A stretch of DNA of 15,772 nt, taken from contig JBIICM010000042.1 in NCBI GenBank assembly GCA_044238875.1, forward strand, positions 1 to 15,772. Reading direction: 5' to 3'. This document shows, in pieces, positions 1 through 7,746 of the stretch (position 1 is its first letter; every line of letters starts with the position of its first letter). Source of the DNA: JAIBAI01 sp044238875. GTDB taxonomy: Bacteria > Bacteroidota > Bacteroidia > M30B66. The translations under genes and the position numbers were made by a program. The notes beneath the pieces were generated by a model. It saw only the letters and a program-made list of their open reading frames with translations, searched no databases and was not told the DNA's origin.

Positions 1-472
1 TATTTTCAATGGCTACTGCGATGATATTGGCGATGGTCTGAATAAACTCAAGATCATTCTCCCTTACCTCTTCCAGCGTATCCTCGTCCATACCGCCAAT
101 CAGTAAATAGGCGAGGGCATTTTTTTTGTGAAACACCGGAATCACCACCTGAAATTCTTTCAGGTTATTGCTCAGTGCATTGGCTGTAAAGGTTAGATCT
201 CTGATGCCTTCAAGGTCGTATGCGGGCTGAATCTTACCGATCTCATTATTAACGCCATGTTTTAAAACCCATTCCCAGTTATTATGGTGTGCGCAGTAAG
301 CGAATTTGTTGATGTTGAGTTGCTCAGCCAGCACAAACTCAAAGATTTTAAACAGATCACCGGCAGAGAAATTACTATTTATGGCCTGGGTAATTTCCAG
401 CAGTGAATCAAGCTTAAGTTTTGACCTGTTGTTAGTGTTGCTTTTAAGTTTTTCGATCACGGGGCCTGACAT
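1..472 (-). CDS. PP2C/SpoIIE-type serine/threonine phosphatase, N-terminal sensor part (3' end off the left edge)
   Basis: The frame opens at ATG 472 and runs without a stop through base 1, giving 157 residues of a longer protein. Visible are a Lys/Asn-rich N-terminus, the helix segment LDSLLEITQAINSNFS, and a GAF-like domain with VVIPVFHKK, LAYLLIGGMDE and FIQTIANIIAVAIEN. I recognise this as the N-terminal sensor part of a Bacteroidota family that continues into a PP2C/SpoIIE phosphatase domain, normally lying after the point where the window ends. Such enzymes usually dephosphorylate Ser/Thr on regulatory proteins such as anti-sigma-factor antagonists; that role is inferred, as no catalytic residue is in view. 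The gene lies 47 bp behind the lpxD-like gene on the same strand with no convincing promoter between, so co-transcription is likely. The assignment rests on recalled family resemblance. Confidence 0.72.
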   Translation of the reverse strand, partial: MSGPVIEKLKSNTNNRSKLKLDSLLEITQAINSNFSAGDLFKIFEFVLAEQLNINKFAYCAHHNNWEWVLKHGVNNEIGKIQPAYDLEGIRDLTFTANALSNNLKEFQVVIPVFHKKNALAYLLIGGMDEDTLEEVRENDLEFIQTIANIIAVAIEN

Positions 473-519
473 TATTTGGGATTTGAGATTACAGGTATTT
501 TAACCCAAATACTATGCAA

Positions 520-1467
520 TTATTTGCTGGTTTCTTCATTGCGTTGCCTGGCCAGCAAATCCGGGATACGTTTAACATGGGCTAATTCCTTCATCTTTTG
601 TCTTGCTTCGCCCACAGGAGATCCGAAATACGTTTGCCCTCCCGGCAGAGACTTTGGTACGCCACTTTGGGCGAGCACTACAGCTCCTTTGCCGATGGTC
701 AGATCTTTTGAAACACCCACCTGCCCCCATAAAATTACTTCATCTTCAATGGTCGCAACACCTGCTACGCCCACCTGTGCCGCAAATAAACAATTCCGGC
801 CAATCACCGTGTCATGTCCGATATGAATCTGGTTGTCGAATTTGGTACCCTTTCCGATAACCGTATCACCTGAAACGCCCCTGTCAATGGTGCAGCAGGC
901 GCCAATGTTTACATCATCTTCGATCACCACCCTGCCGCAGCTTTTCATTTTATCATACCCCTCAGGTCTTCTTTTGAAATAAAAGGCATCCGCACCAATT
1001 ACAGTACCCGCATGTATTTCAACCCGGTTTCCGATGAAGGTGTGATCATAAATGGTTACGTTGGGATGTATGATACAATCATCACCAATCACAACATGAT
1101 GGCCGATGAATACGCCGGGCTGAACGATAGTATTTTTACCGATGCTTGCGCTTGAGCTGATTTGTTGGGCTGAAGGTTTAAAGGGCATGAAAATTTCCAC
1201 CAGGCGGTTATAATCCCTGAAGGGGTCATCACTGATCAGGAGGGCCTTTCCCGGGGGGCAATCCACATCCTTGTTGATCAGAATAGTTGATGCAGCAGAT
1301 TGCAGGCATTTATCGTAGTATTTCGGATGGTCAACGAAAGAAAGATCACCATGCTCCACTTTGTGAATTTCATTGATTCCCAGGATGGCATGTTCAGGAT
1401 CCCCCACCATACGGGCCCCGATAAGCCCTGCCAATTCGCGCAGGCTGATGGATTTGTGAAGTTTCAT
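520..1467 (-). CDS. lpxD: UDP-3-O-acylglucosamine N-acyltransferase (LpxD family)
   Basis: The 315-residue product belongs to the LpxD family, which transfers a 3-hydroxyacyl chain from acyl-ACP to UDP-3-O-acylglucosamine in lipid A synthesis, in the cytoplasm. Residues 1-100 form the N-terminal uridine-binding-like domain (DHPKYYDK, LLISDDPFRDYN). Residues 105-275 are a left-handed beta-helix of hexapeptide repeats such as IGKNTI, IGHHVV and IGNRVE. His218 in QIHIGHDTVIG aligns with the catalytic His of E. coli LpxD (its QIAHN segment). The C-terminus holds GVPKSLPGGQTYFGSP and a helical tail. I start at ATG 1467 (MKLHKS) rather than the in-frame TTG at 1488, because that TTG lies inside a TACCTTTG promoter box and the family begins here. 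Bacteroidota often carry a second LpxD near lpxA/lpxC; this copy, next to a phosphatase gene, may be the paralogue, so its exact acyl substrate is uncertain. Confidence 0.9.
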   Translation of the reverse strand: MKLHKSISLRELAGLIGARMVGDPEHAILGINEIHKVEHGDLSFVDHPKYYDKCLQSAASTILINKDVDCPPGKALLISDDPFRDYNRLVEIFMPFKPSAQQISSSASIGKNTIVQPGVFIGHHVVIGDDCIIHPNVTIYDHTFIGNRVEIHAGTVIGADAFYFKRRPEGYDKMKSCGRVVIEDDVNIGACCTIDRGVSGDTVIGKGTKFDNQIHIGHDTVIGRNCLFAAQVGVAGVATIEDEVILWGQVGVSKDLTIGKGAVVLAQSGVPKSLPGGQTYFGSPVGEARQKMKELAHVKRIPDLLARQRNEETSK

Positions 1468-1473
1468 GATTGA

Positions 1474-1504
1474 TTGGGCTTGGGCCAAAGGTATTGTAAA
1501 TTTG
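1474..1504 (+). promoter_or_regulatory. Promoter of the J-domain gene (TTG-N20-TAAATTTG)
   Basis: TTG at 1474-1476 and TAAATTTG at 1497-1504 are separated by 20 bp, matching both the sequence and the spacing of the Bacteroidota -33/-7 consensus. Transcription would start near 1510, giving a leader of about 40 bases before ATG 1550. The element overlaps the opposing lpxD -7 box, so the two divergent promoters occupy the same DNA. Confidence 0.6.
1486..1493 (-). promoter_or_regulatory. -7 box of the lpxD promoter (TACCTTTG)
   Basis: Read on the minus strand this is TACCTTTG, an exact match to the Bacteroidota TAnnTTTG box, ending 18 bp before ATG 1467. A TTG at 1518-1520 could be the -33 element, but the 24-bp spacing is longer than usual. 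It implies a 5' leader of roughly a dozen bases and rules out the upstream TTG as start codon. Confidence 0.5.
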
Positions 1505-1549
1505 CCATCCGCCCTTACAACATAATCATCACAGGGGAGTTATCTTTCA

Positions 1550-2446
1550 ATGACGGTTCCAGAAGCGCTGTCCATACTTGAATTAAAAGTACCGCTCAGC
1601 GAAACCGGTATTAAAAAGGCTTTCAGAAACAAGGCCCGCCTTTTTCATCCCGACAATTACACTGATCCAACGCTGCAGCAGGAGGCTTCCGCCCGATTTA
1701 TCCGCGCAAAAAATGCCTGCGATCTGCTACTGAAACTTGGCCCTGAAAATATCAACTCAGGCCGACACCGTCATGCAACAGCCAAACAACCAAGGCGCAG
1801 CAGGCAGCCGGTTTACCGCAAGCCCTCTCCGGTCATACAGCATCCTATTGTAAAAGAAATTGACCGCCTTGTGAGGCTGTTTCACCTGGTAAACCGTCAG
1901 GGAAAGAAAACACGGCTTTGGAAAATTATTTCAGGGATCAGGTTTGTGCCGTCAGAGTGGCTTGGATCATGGTACATCCGTTTGATCGAGAAAAAGTATC
2001 CCGGCGAAGAAAAGATGGCGGGCTTACTGTTCTTCTTTTTTCGCTTTTTTCGTCTGTTGTTTGGCGCGGTGGCGCTGATCTGTGGCTTTTTTATTATGGC
2101 TGTGCTGGCGCTCAGCATGATGGTGGTTTTTGCGCCGCCCCTTTTGCTTTTTCTGGCGATTTATCACCTTTATGCCAAGCTGGTGGTTTTACTCAGAAAA
2201 TTCATCAAGACAAAGGGTAAATTTTTACCGGGCTTTAAAAACAGCGATCTGGCCTACCTGATGATCAGAACATTGCCAATTGTACCCTGGCTGGCATTTG
2301 CTGAGTTGTTCTTTATTTTTGGCCTGCAGCGCAGTTATTACGTGCAGTCGATCACCTGGATTTTTTCCACACTTTTGTTGTTGCTGTTATTGAGTATTTT
2401 TTCTGAATGGCTTTCCTTTTTCAGGGGTAAAGCGCTGAGCAAGTAA
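1550..2446 (+). CDS. Membrane-anchored J-domain (DnaJ-like) protein
   Basis: The 298-residue protein starts with a J domain (residues 3-65): helix II IKKAFRNKARLF, the diagnostic HPD at 33-35, then a third helix with ARFIRAKNACDLL. The HPD tripeptide is what stimulates Hsp70 (DnaK) ATPase. A basic linker (about 66-100, rich in Arg/Lys/Pro) and an amphipathic region lead to four hydrophobic stretches at about 156-190, 192-216, 240-258 and 264-290. There is no Gly/Phe region, zinc finger or substrate-binding domain, so this is a class III J protein, probably recruiting DnaK to the inner membrane; the client is unknown. AGGGGAG at 1533-1539 could act as a ribosome site, 10 bp before the ATG. The J domain begins at once, so no later start is possible. 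It is divergent from lpxD and probably monocistronic. Confidence 0.75.
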   Translation: MTVPEALSILELKVPLSETGIKKAFRNKARLFHPDNYTDPTLQQEASARFIRAKNACDLLLKLGPENINSGRHRHATAKQPRRSRQPVYRKPSPVIQHPIVKEIDRLVRLFHLVNRQGKKTRLWKIISGIRFVPSEWLGSWYIRLIEKKYPGEEKMAGLLFFFFRFFRLLFGAVALICGFFIMAVLALSMMVVFAPPLLLFLAIYHLYAKLVVLLRKFIKTKGKFLPGFKNSDLAYLMIRTLPIVPWLAFAELFFIFGLQRSYYVQSITWIFSTLLLLLLLSIFSEWLSFFRGKALSK

Positions 2447-2465
2447 TCAGCATAACCTGATTTTT
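2445..2465 (+). terminator. Weak intrinsic terminator after the J-domain gene
   Basis: AATCAG (2445-2450) and CTGATT (2457-2462) form a perfect 6-bp stem with a 6-base loop, and the T-run continues to 2465. The left arm overlaps the TAA stop codon. The stem is short and AT-rich, so it may be inefficient. Confidence 0.4.
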
Positions 2466-2500
2466 ACGTGGATTAACAAATTTATTTTAGGTTTGCAGCC

Positions 2501-2508
2501 TATCTTTG
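2501..2508 (+). promoter_or_regulatory. -7 box 5 bp before the DUF5606 start (TATCTTTG)
   Basis: TATCTTTG is an exact TAnnTTTG match and ends 5 bp before ATG 2514. If transcription starts a few bases downstream, as usual for this box, the mRNA has little or no leader. No TTG lies about 20 bp upstream, so the -33 element is not evident. Confidence 0.55.
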
Positions 2509-2513
2509 CTTTT

Positions 2514-3047
2514 ATGGACTTAAGCAGCATTATTTCAGTTTCAGGCATGAGTGGCCTGTACAAGGTGGTTACACAAACACGTTCAGGCTTATTGGTTGAA
2601 TCTATCACCGACGGGAAGCGTTTTCCGGTGTATTCCACTTCCAGGGTGAGCGCCCTGTCTGATATCAGTATTTACGGCAAGCAGGATGATATTGCGCTGA
2701 AAGATGTTCTGGCAGCTATTTTTAAAAAACTTGACGGAAAACCTTTTGACGGCAATCTTACCGACTCTTCCGCGCTCAAATCCGCCTTTGCAGAAGTGCT
2801 TCCTGCCTACGATGAGGCAAGGGTTTATACTTCAGACATTAAAAAGGTGTTTTTATGGTATAATCTGCTGCTCGAGAAAAATCTGATAACCGCCGATGAG
2901 CCGGAGGAGAAAAAAGAGGAGAAAATAAAGCAGGAGGCGGCTGCCAAAACACCAAAAATTCAGAAAGCCAAACCACAGGCATCTGCACCTAAGGCTTCAA
3001 CCAAAGGAATGGCAAAAACACAAACTGTGCGTAAAACAGGCGCCTGA
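2514..3047 (+). CDS. DUF5606 domain protein
   Basis: This 177-residue protein matches the Bacteroidota DUF5606 family: N-terminal MDLSSIISVSGMSGLYKVV, then TRSGLLVESITDGKRFPVY, VSALSDISIYG and ALKDVLAAIF. The conserved part covers about residues 1-127 and looks like a small SH3-like beta fold followed by helices. From about 127 to the end the sequence is Lys/Ala/Glu/Pro-rich low complexity, probably a disordered basic tail. There is no signal peptide or membrane segment, so it is expected in the cytoplasm; its function is not known to me. I chose ATG 2514 over an in-frame TTG at 2493 because the family starts with MDL and the TTG lies upstream of the -7 box. The M3 peptidase gene follows 7 bp downstream, so the two are likely co-transcribed. 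Confidence 0.78.
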   Translation: MDLSSIISVSGMSGLYKVVTQTRSGLLVESITDGKRFPVYSTSRVSALSDISIYGKQDDIALKDVLAAIFKKLDGKPFDGNLTDSSALKSAFAEVLPAYDEARVYTSDIKKVFLWYNLLLEKNLITADEPEEKKEEKIKQEAAAKTPKIQKAKPQASAPKASTKGMAKTQTVRKTGA

Positions 3048-3054
3048 TATTGCG

Positions 3055-4755
3055 ATGATAAAAGCAGTGAGGCATTACCTGCCCGAATCATTCAGCGTTA
3101 AATCATGGCAAGAGATTGAACCTTTCTTTACGGAATTGCTTGCCAGAGAAATCTCAACAAAAAATCAGTTTACTGAGTGGCTCAGGAACAGGAGCGAGCT
3201 AGATGCCGCCTTGCAGGAAGACCTTGGCTGGCGTTATATCCGCCAAACCTGTGATACCAATAATGAGCAAAAGAAAGCTTCGCTATACTTTTTTATTCAG
3301 GAGATAGAACCCCATCTGGCCGAATATGCAGATAAGCTTAATAGAAAGATGCTTGACCTGCCTGATACGTTAAAATCGGAGGAGGAAAAATTCAGGGTTT
3401 ATTTTCGGGCTGTTAAGAAGGAGACAGAGATTTTCAGGCAGGAAAACATCCCGTTGCTTACTGAGGCGCAAACGCTTGCCAATGAGTACGGACAAATTCT
3501 GGGAGCCATGTCGGTTGAAATTGACGGCAAGCAACTTACGCTTCAGCAGGCCTCTAATTATTTGAAAGATATTAACCGGCAGGTTAGGGAAGATGCTTAT
3601 GTAAAAATGAATACCCGGCGCTTACAAGACAGAGAGCGGCTGGATGATTTGTTCGATAAGCTGCTTCGCCTTCGTGATCATATAGCCCGCAATGCAGGCA
3701 AACTGAATTTCAGGGATTATATGTTCGATGCACTTGGCCGTTTTGACTATGGCCCTGATGATTGCCGGGCTTTTCATGAATCAGTCAGAGCGCATATTTT
3801 ACCGCTTATCAACCGGTTTGAGCAGATAAGGATGCAGAAGCTGGGGTATGAAAAACTCTATCCCTGGGACCTTGATGTTGATGCGGACCTGAAACCAGCC
3901 TTAAAGCCCTTTGATAAGGCCGACGACCTGATTGAGAAATCAGCAGAATGCTTCGGCAGGGTGAAGCAGGGCTATGGCAATCTGATTAGGCTGATGCGCG
4001 ACGAAGGTCATCTTGACCTTGACTCAAGGCTGGGCAAAGCGCCGGGAGGTTATAACTACCCGCTTTATGAATCAGGTTTGCCCTTCATATTTATGAATGC
4101 GGCCTCCTCGTTGCGCGATATGGTAACCATGATGCACGAGGGCGGTCATGCCATTCATGCATGGGTTACACGTGATCTTGAGCTTACCGCCTTCAGGCAT
4201 ACACCCTCCGAAATTGCGGAGGTCGCTTCAATGGCCATGGAACTGATTTCAATGGAGCATTGGGATGTGTTTTTCACTGACCCTGAGGAACTTCGAAGAG
4301 CACGTATGTATCAGCTGGAAAAAATTCTGGGCATTCTGCCCTGGATAGCCACCATTGATGCCTTTCAGCATTGGCTGTATCTTAACCCTGCGCATACCCG
4401 CACTGAAAGAGAGCATAAATGGCTCGAACTGCATCAGCGCTTCTCCGGCTCAATGGTTGACCGCAGCAAATACCCTGATTTTGATCGCTTTGGCTGGCAT
4501 AAGCAGTTGCATATTTTTGAAGTGCCATTTTATTACATTGAATACGGTATAGCGCAGCTGGGAGCCATTGGTATCTGGAGGAACTACAAAAAAAATCCGG
4601 CTGATGCCCTGACCCGATATGAGAATGCCTTGTCGCAGGGTAATCAGCTCACCCTTCCCGCGCTTTATGAAACTGCAGGCGTCCGCTTTGATTTTTCACC
4701 GGAATACATAAGAGAACTATCGGCCTTTATCAGTGCTGAAATGGAGAAGCTATAA
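3055..4755 (+). CDS. M3 family zinc oligoendopeptidase (PepF-like)
   Basis: The 566-residue product is a thimet-oligopeptidase-type metallopeptidase that cleaves short peptides in the cytoplasm. Residues 1-200 are the mostly helical N-terminal part that covers the active-site channel. The zinc site is HEGGH at 361-365, where His361 and His365 bind zinc and Glu362 is the catalytic base. Glu389 in AEVASMAMEL is the expected third ligand, at family-typical spacing. The C-terminal HIFEVPFYYIEYGIAQLGA (about 487-505) holds the Tyr residues that help bind substrate. Length fits the oligoendopeptidase F branch (550-600). There is no signal peptide. The gene follows DUF5606 by 7 bp and has no evident promoter of its own. 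The family is clear; assignment to PepF proper rather than a neighbouring M3B subgroup is less so. Confidence 0.92.
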   Translation: MIKAVRHYLPESFSVKSWQEIEPFFTELLAREISTKNQFTEWLRNRSELDAALQEDLGWRYIRQTCDTNNEQKKASLYFFIQEIEPHLAEYADKLNRKMLDLPDTLKSEEEKFRVYFRAVKKETEIFRQENIPLLTEAQTLANEYGQILGAMSVEIDGKQLTLQQASNYLKDINRQVREDAYVKMNTRRLQDRERLDDLFDKLLRLRDHIARNAGKLNFRDYMFDALGRFDYGPDDCRAFHESVRAHILPLINRFEQIRMQKLGYEKLYPWDLDVDADLKPALKPFDKADDLIEKSAECFGRVKQGYGNLIRLMRDEGHLDLDSRLGKAPGGYNYPLYESGLPFIFMNAASSLRDMVTMMHEGGHAIHAWVTRDLELTAFRHTPSEIAEVASMAMELISMEHWDVFFTDPEELRRARMYQLEKILGILPWIATIDAFQHWLYLNPAHTRTEREHKWLELHQRFSGSMVDRSKYPDFDRFGWHKQLHIFEVPFYYIEYGIAQLGAIGIWRNYKKNPADALTRYENALSQGNQLTLPALYETAGVRFDFSPEYIRELSAFISAEMEKL

Positions 4756-4804
4756 GTTTTTTATTTTTCTTCGGCGACGGTTAACACCAATGCAATGCCA
4801 TTAA

Positions 4805-6898
4805 TCAGAATTTAATCCTCGCCTGAATTCTGAAATCTGACCTTGAGGGCCCTTGCACTTCGGTAAGACCGGAGCCTGTTGACGGAAGGTTGTAATAATA
4901 AAATCGGGCATACCTGAACCAAAGATCAATATTGCGGGTTGGGCTGTACTCGATTATGCAGTAAAACCTTGATCCTTTGTCGCTGTATGCGGGAATGGAG
5001 AATGAATACAAAACATCATTCTCATAAGCATAGATCCTTGCGTTGTAACCATCTGTATTGAACAGGGCATAGCGCAGGGTGAAGGCAATTGGTTTGCCTA
5101 CCGGTCGGTAAAAAATATCCTGCATCACCAGATAGCCCTGCTCCGGATTGTTTTCTCCTTCCCGGCCAAATGCCATGGCTTCAAAGCGGTTTCTCAGACG
5201 CACAGTCTGACTTACTTTATAAGAAATATCAAAGCGATACTGTCGCTGCAGGGTCTGTACCGGAAAATCAATTTCCATGGCATCCTCGGTTGCGGTATTT
5301 CTGGCACGGGAGCGTTCCCTGAACCGGAAATACATATCGGTGGTTTTTGAAGGGGTATAGTTTACCTGCACCAAACCGTCATAACCGCCCGATGGCCCAT
5401 CTACCAGATAGCGCAGCCAGGGATATTTCCAGCGGTCGTAAAAAGCTGAAATGCTAAAATACCTGAAAGGCTTCATCACCATGCCGATATAAGTGCCCCT
5501 TTCATTGATGTTGCGTGACCCTTCCGCTATGGCGGCTCCGTAAACAACCTGATAATCTCTGGCGAAATTTCGTTGCAGAAATGTAAATGAGAGCCGCGGA
5601 TCAAGTGAAACAATAAAACCGTTTGTGCTGGCAAGCGCACCATTTGCACTCCTTGCCGTTTCTCCAAAGAAATTAAAATTGCGGTAAACCCAGTTATAGT
5701 CAATACCAATATTTGTATTGGCCTTGCCCTGAAACTCAAATGCATTGTATGGTTTGTTGCTGCGGGTAAGCGCAGCACTATAGAGGTATGTGGCGCCTGT
5801 AATGCCTATATTGAGATTGCGCTTGCTGTAACTAAGATGTCCGCCGGCAATTTGTTCCCTGATATTGGCCTTATCATTCAGCTCACCGGGTGTTCGGTGG
5901 TATCCACTCAGATTAAAGTTTGAAAAGGCGAGTATATCCTGACTAACCGAGTCGGCTTCAGCAGCATTGGTATTGACCTTTTTGTCGGAGTAAAAGCCGG
6001 TTATTTCAAAACGTTTACCGAGTTTCCATGAAGTGCCGATGCCGCGCAGGAAAAGGTTCTCGTTTACAGAGGTATAAGGCCGCAGGCCTGTGCCGGAACG
6101 CTTAACATTCATGGCATCAGCAGTTTTGCCAAACGCAAAGCCCGACCAGAATGTAAGTCCCTGACCAAACTGCGCCTGATAATCACCAATGTTCAGTGCG
6201 CGCATTTTTCCGATATTTTGAATGGCAAGATGCGCGCTCATGTAATCAAAGCCTTGTTTCTGACTGCCCCTGAAAAACTCTTCGCCGGCGTCTTTTTCAC
6301 CGGTAAACCCGGCACTTACAAAATTGCCGTACTTAAAGCGGTAGCGTAAAAACATCCGTTGCGCACTGCCTAAAAACCGCGCATTTGGATTTTGACCCAA
6401 AGTAGCATCATCGGCAGGAGAGAAGCCTTTCTGTTGTTCGATATTTTGCGAAACCCTCAGAAAGACGTCATTTGTCCCGTATTTTAAAATGTCATTAAGG
6501 CTGATATTTAGCCGGTTCAGTGCCCTTGATACTTTTACATAGGGTAGCAGCTGATAAATAAGCGGAAGGTCGAAGCCTTCAACACCCTGCAATTCGTAAA
6601 CAGATAAAAGTTTTCCGTATTTCTCGCGGTGATTGATCAGCGAGGCAATCTGAAAATCATTCAGCATTATGAGCTGCGCCAGTTCATCAGGTTCTGCAAA
6701 ATTCAAATCAAGCGGATGGTCGCGGTAGTAGGCCAGATTTTCGAGAATTGCCGTATAGTCGAGATCTTCTGAGGTGTTTTCGGCTACAGTTTCGATTTTT
6801 CTTTCCAAAAAATTATCGTTTTTCGGATCTCCGCTCACCTGGGCAAACAGGGAAACCGAAAGAGCCGATAGCAGAAGGGAAAAGAAAATTCTATTCAC
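4805..6898 (-). CDS. Exported helix-hairpin-helix / outer-membrane beta-barrel protein
   Basis: The 697-residue protein begins with a signal peptide (residues 1-20, hydrophobic core FFSLLLSALSVSLF, then AQ). Residues about 45-120 are helical with helix-hairpin-helix character: DLNFAEPDELAQLIMLND, then INHREKYGKLLSVYELQGVE, resembling ComEA-type non-specific DNA-binding modules. From about 125 to the end the sequence alternates polar and aromatic residues, rich in Tyr/Phe/Arg/Asn, with many plausible beta strands, and ends in RIQARIKF with the terminal Phe typical of outer-membrane barrels. It starts at GTG 6898, overlapping the upstream barrel gene's TAG by 8 bp, which suggests translational coupling. 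The family occurs across Bacteroidota without a role known to me. A periplasmic HhH could bind DNA or just be a structural plug; neither is shown by sequence. Confidence 0.75.
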   Translation of the reverse strand: MNRIFFSLLLSALSVSLFAQVSGDPKNDNFLERKIETVAENTSEDLDYTAILENLAYYRDHPLDLNFAEPDELAQLIMLNDFQIASLINHREKYGKLLSVYELQGVEGFDLPLIYQLLPYVKVSRALNRLNISLNDILKYGTNDVFLRVSQNIEQQKGFSPADDATLGQNPNARFLGSAQRMFLRYRFKYGNFVSAGFTGEKDAGEEFFRGSQKQGFDYMSAHLAIQNIGKMRALNIGDYQAQFGQGLTFWSGFAFGKTADAMNVKRSGTGLRPYTSVNENLFLRGIGTSWKLGKRFEITGFYSDKKVNTNAAEADSVSQDILAFSNFNLSGYHRTPGELNDKANIREQIAGGHLSYSKRNLNIGITGATYLYSAALTRSNKPYNAFEFQGKANTNIGIDYNWVYRNFNFFGETARSANGALASTNGFIVSLDPRLSFTFLQRNFARDYQVVYGAAIAEGSRNINERGTYIGMVMKPFRYFSISAFYDRWKYPWLRYLVDGPSGGYDGLVQVNYTPSKTTDMYFRFRERSRARNTATEDAMEIDFPVQTLQRQYRFDISYKVSQTVRLRNRFEAMAFGREGENNPEQGYLVMQDIFYRPVGKPIAFTLRYALFNTDGYNARIYAYENDVLYSFSIPAYSDKGSRFYCIIEYSPTRNIDLWFRYARFYYYNLPSTGSGLTEVQGPSRSDFRIQARIKF

Positions 6899-7703
6899 CG
6901 AATGTGTAACTGAGTGAAAATTTCGGAGAGAAACCCAGCACCGGATGGAATGCGCCGGCCAGGTCGAACATGAATTTTTTCAGTCTTACACCGAGGCCGA
7001 ACGAACTGTTGAGCGGATTTGATGCTATGCCCGCACGCAGATAAAGGATGCGCTGTATTTCATACTCAAGACCCATGCGCAGTATGGGTTTGCGGGAACT
7101 GATCATTTCTGCTTCGGTAGCCAGCATGATCTTATCTGAGAACTGGTAGCGCAGGCCGAACCGGATAGCTGCCGGCAAGCGTTCTGTGCCGAATTCACTC
7201 ACGATGGGTTGCCCGGGATTGTATACATGAGCGCCTGCAAGAAGTTTTTTACTCAGTTTGTAAATAGCACCTGCTTCAGCTGTAACCAATGAACGGTTGC
7301 CATAAATTTCAGAGAAGCTGACCAGATGGTAATTCAGCTGCATGCCAATGCTGAGGTTATCTCCGAACATGCGGCCATATCCAATACCGGCCTTACTTTC
7401 CTGGTACAGATTGAATCCGAAGTTTCTGAAACTTATACCTATACAGCCTTTACCTGCAGGTATGGCCACCACGGCGCTGCTCAGGCCCAGTTCGGGTACC
7501 AGAAAACGGTTTTCATAATAAACGCCGGCGGTTAGCTTTCGAATAAAGCCAAGGCCGGCCTGGTTATGGTGTGCCGACCATACGTCAGTAAGTGTCACTG
7601 CAGCGTTTGCAAGCGCAGCCTGCCGGGCACCTACCGGAAAATTTTCCTGACCAATGGTCTGTTGGCAGATGATTAGAAACCAGATTGGTAACAGGAATTT
7701 CAT
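6891..7703 (-). CDS. PorV/PorQ-like outer-membrane beta-barrel protein
   Basis: The 270-residue protein has a signal peptide (MKFLLPIWFLIICQQTIGQ). Its mature N-terminus, FPVGARQAALANAAVTLTD followed by NQAGLGF, resembles the start of PorV/PorQ/FadL-like barrels (a GARxAALG-type segment, then an N-x-A-G-L turn). The rest alternates like a barrel of roughly 12-14 strands and ends in KFSLSYTFGE. PorV and PorQ belong to the T9SS, but this protein is shorter than PorV and I cannot equate it with either. I start at ATG 7703 rather than the GTG just before it, since the ATG gives the better signal peptide and sits 5 bp after a promoter-like box. It overlaps the HhH-barrel gene by 8 bp and follows purE by 43 bp. 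Confidence 0.7.
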   Translation of the reverse strand: MKFLLPIWFLIICQQTIGQENFPVGARQAALANAAVTLTDVWSAHHNQAGLGFIRKLTAGVYYENRFLVPELGLSSAVVAIPAGKGCIGISFRNFGFNLYQESKAGIGYGRMFGDNLSIGMQLNYHLVSFSEIYGNRSLVTAEAGAIYKLSKKLLAGAHVYNPGQPIVSEFGTERLPAAIRFGLRYQFSDKIMLATEAEMISSRKPILRMGLEYEIQRILYLRAGIASNPLNSSFGLGVRLKKFMFDLAGAFHPVLGFSPKFSLSYTFGE

Positions 7704-7708
7704 CACCT

Positions 7709-7716
7709 GAAAGATA
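7709..7716 (-). promoter_or_regulatory. -7-like box before the PorV-like gene (TATCTTTC)
   Basis: On the minus strand this reads TATCTTTC, one mismatch from TAnnTTTG, ending 5 bp before ATG 7703. The position equals that of the exact boxes before DUF5606 and purK. It suggests the barrel pair is transcribed independently of purKE. No -33 TTG is seen. Confidence 0.4.
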
Positions 7717-7746
7717 GGGTTTTACTATTCGTAAATTGAAATGATT

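Noticed and set aside
473..519. Separate promoter for the PP2C gene
   Set aside because: The minus strand has TAGTATTTG, but the spacing inside the box is off by one base and there is no matching -33 element, so co-transcription with lpxD is simpler.
1468..1488. Upstream TTG start for lpxD, adding seven residues
   Set aside because: The TTG is part of the TACCTTTG promoter box, and family members start with the MKLHKS-like sequence at ATG 1467.
1541..1548. TATCTTTC as the promoter of the J-domain gene
   Set aside because: It ends one base before ATG 1550, so transcription would start inside the gene, and no later start codon would keep the J domain; the TTG-N20-TAAATTTG upstream is better.
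4756..4804. Terminator between the converging M3 peptidase and HhH-barrel genes
   Set aside because: There are T-runs at 4758-4769 but no inverted repeat long enough to support a hairpin on either strand.
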